Shown piece after piece: positions 62,707 through 64,000 of a stretch of DNA of 64,000 nucleotides. Positions within the stretch are counted from its first letter, which is position 1; every line of letters begins with the position of its first letter. A model generated the notes under the pieces. That model was not told where the DNA came from. It did not search any database and worked only from the letters and a program-made list of their open reading frames with translations. The position numbers and the translations under genes are program-made. The stretch covers positions 31,043 through 95,042 of the forward strand of contig JAUSJO010000008.1 in NCBI GenBank assembly GCA_030647205.1, in the 5' to 3' direction. The stretch comes from a bacterium. GTDB taxonomy: Bacteria > Patescibacteria > CPR2 > UBA1875 > JAJYID01.

Positions 62707-63751
62707 AGTATTCGGATATTTTTCCCACGACGTAGGGATAGACTTAGGAACGGCAAACACTCTCGTGTATGTAAAAGGCAAGGGAATTGTTATCAATGAG
62801 CCATCGGTTGTTGCATTAAATACCAAAACCAAGCAGATTTTAGCGATTGGCGATGAAGCGAAGAAGATGGTCGGTCGAACACCTGCAAATATTGTGGCTA
62901 CTCGCCCGCTTGTCGATGGTGTCGTTAGTGACTTTGAAATCACAGAGCAAATGCTTAAGTATTTCATTGATAAAATACACAAAGAAAGTTTCACTCTTTT
63001 CCCCCGTCCCCGTGTAATTATAGGAATTCCCTCTGGCGTGACTGAGGTTGAAAAAAGGGCAGTGGAAGATGCAGCGATGAACGCTGGTGCTAGACAGTCA
63101 TTTCTAATAGAAGAGCCAATGGCAGCGGCGATAGGAGCAAGACTACCTGTACAAGAGCCAGCAGGTTCTATGATAGTGGATATTGGCGGCGGAACGACAG
63201 AAGTAGCTGTAATATCACTTGGCGGCATAGTTGCTTCGAGGTCTTTGAGAATTGCAGGAGATGAACTAAATGATGATATTATCCAGTTTGCCCGTGACGA
63301 GTTTAACCTGCTTCTTGGTGAGAGAACGGCTGAAGAGATTAAAATTGCGATAGGAAGTGCTTACCCAAGTGATGAAAAGCTTGAAGCAACGATGCGCGGA
63401 CGAGATCTTGTGACAGGGCTTCCGAAGGCTATGACAATAACAACGGATCAGGTCAGAAAAGCAATTCATAAGTCTATCGCCCAGATCGTAGACGCGGTAA
63501 AAATGACAGTTGAAGAAACTCCACCAGAGTTGGTTGCCGATATTATGGACAGGGGTATCATTCTCGCCGGCGGCGGCGGACTTTTGCGCGGACTTGATAA
63601 ACTCCTCGCATTAAATACTAAGATGCCGGTTCATATCGCCGATGATCCTTTGACGAGTGTTGTTCGCGGCACTGGTTTGGTTCTTGAAGATATAGAGTCC
63701 TTAAAGGATGTCCTTGTTACGACGCAATATGAAAAATCGCCTAAAGTATAG
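62696..63751 (+). CDS. mreB: Rod-shape actin homologue MreB
   Basis: A 351-residue MreB. Actin-fold signatures: VGIDLGTANTLVYVKGKGIV (phosphate 1), IIGIPSGVTEVEKRAVEDAA, MIVDIGGGTTEVAVISLGGI (phosphate 2), IKIAIGSAYP and IILAGGGGLLRGLDKLL (adenosine). It forms membrane filaments that guide the elongation machinery including RodA. The ATG at 62696 lies inside the end of proS, so the two are coupled. mreC follows 13 bases later. Confidence 0.97.
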   Translation: MLNKVFGYFSHDVGIDLGTANTLVYVKGKGIVINEPSVVALNTKTKQILAIGDEAKKMVGRTPANIVATRPLVDGVVSDFEITEQMLKYFIDKIHKESFTLFPRPRVIIGIPSGVTEVEKRAVEDAAMNAGARQSFLIEEPMAAAIGARLPVQEPAGSMIVDIGGGTTEVAVISLGGIVASRSLRIAGDELNDDIIQFARDEFNLLLGERTAEEIKIAIGSAYPSDEKLEATMRGRDLVTGLPKAMTITTDQVRKAIHKSIAQIVDAVKMTVEETPPELVADIMDRGIILAGGGGLLRGLDKLLALNTKMPVHIADDPLTSVVRGTGLVLEDIESLKDVLVTTQYEKSPKV

Positions 63752-63764
63752 GTTGTATTAAGTC

Positions 63765-64000
63765 ATGAAAAAAATATCGTTTTTAATATTCTTTAGCATC
63801 TTAATTATTATTTTCAGTCTTCTTTTTTTTAAATCAAAAGGCTCTTTTTCCGGTGTAGACTCCGGGATAACCAAAATCTTTCAACCCGTGGGAGCAGTTT
63901 TTACAAATTCAACAGGTGGAATAAAAAATTTCTTTTCAAATCTTGGAAATATCGGAAACCTTCAAAAAGAAAATAAAGAGCTAAATGAGAGGATAAATGC
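63765..64000 (+). CDS. mreC: Rod-shape protein MreC, N-terminal part (cut by the window edge)
   Basis: The first 78 residues are present: an N-terminal membrane helix (SFLIFFSILIIIFSLLFF), an extracytoplasmic segment with GITKIFQPVGAVFTN, and the start of the coiled coil (NLQKENKELNERINA). This layout and position after mreB identify MreC, the scaffold that links MreB to wall synthases. Confidence 0.85.
   Translation, partial: MKKISFLIFFSILIIIFSLLFFKSKGSFSGVDSGITKIFQPVGAVFTNSTGGIKNFFSNLGNIGNLQKENKELNERIN

Noticed and set aside
1..64000. CRISPR array
   Set aside because: No regularly spaced short repeats were seen; the Cas4-like nuclease stands without cas1/cas2.
1..64000. tRNA or rRNA genes
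   Set aside because: No cloverleaf-like or rRNA-like stretch was recognised by eye in the intergenic regions; a tRNAscan-SE/Infernal run would settle it.
1..64000. UGA recoding (Gracilibacteria-type code 25)
   Set aside because: UGA ends many intact genes at the expected family length (for example 17389 and 38855), and no gene needs UGA read-through.

Overview
The window is about 64 kb of an AT-rich bacterial chromosome. It most resembles a Candidate Phyla Radiation (Patescibacteria, probably Parcubacteria-like) genome. The reasons are many small single-domain proteins, compact core genes in unusual neighbourhoods (rpsB-tsf-frr without pyrH, rplU without rpmA beside it, a short ProS without its editing domain), weak or absent Shine-Dalgarno sequences on housekeeping genes, and several apparently leaderless promoters. 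UGA is used as an ordinary stop, so this is code 11 and not a Gracilibacteria-type recoded genome. The assignment is inference from gene content; no rRNA or tRNA gene was seen.

Layout. 1-5.3 kb: 3' end of argB, small membrane and hypothetical genes, a YggT/YggU pair, a Nudix hydrolase, and two copies of a long structured repeat. 5.4-20.3 kb: housekeeping, cell-wall and chromosome-partition genes (ileS, rodA, an EPSP-synthase-like relic, rplU, a P-loop/CYTH protein, parA-parB, lepB, an LCP ligase, an HtrA protease). 20.5-29.6 kb: stress and metabolic accessory genes (PfpI-like, FAD/Rieske oxidoreductase, MGMT-like, TspO, AlkD-like, CPBP protease) mixed with one-gene units for very small zinc-ribbon proteins, each with its own promoter, strong RBS and terminator.

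29.7-44.4 kb is a dense defence island. It holds a membrane-anchored PD-(D/E)XK nuclease with a C-terminal Sunset-like domain, a GmrSD-type DUF262/DUF1524 protein, a RecB/Cas4-like nuclease, and a type I restriction operon in the order hsdM - Abi-alpha - hsdS - UvrD-like helicase - hsdR, with start/stop overlaps through its second half. A Fic gene follows, sitting between direct repeats that duplicate the 5' end of the next gene, then an ArsR-like regulator bracketed by three copies of a palindromic operator. 44.5-57.7 kb: a charged coiled-coil protein, an ADP-ribosylglycohydrolase, MBL/ASCH/CYTH genes, a MoxR-VWA pair, a CYTH-prfA-rpmE block and more one-gene units, several with structured leaders. 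57.9-64 kb: rpsB-tsf-frr-rseP-proS-mreB-mreC.

The strongest unexplained signals are non-coding. (1) A roughly 220-nt element occurs twice (367-583 and 2337-2566) with compensatory base changes in at least three helices. (2) A two-hairpin RNA-like motif occurs twice (55979-56053 and 56694-56766), also with compensatory changes. (3) A 60-nt promoter plus leader hairpin is shared by two unrelated genes 30 kb apart. (4) Several other leaders carry a promoter-proximal hairpin. (5) A possible terminator/antiterminator leader lies at 57733-57814.
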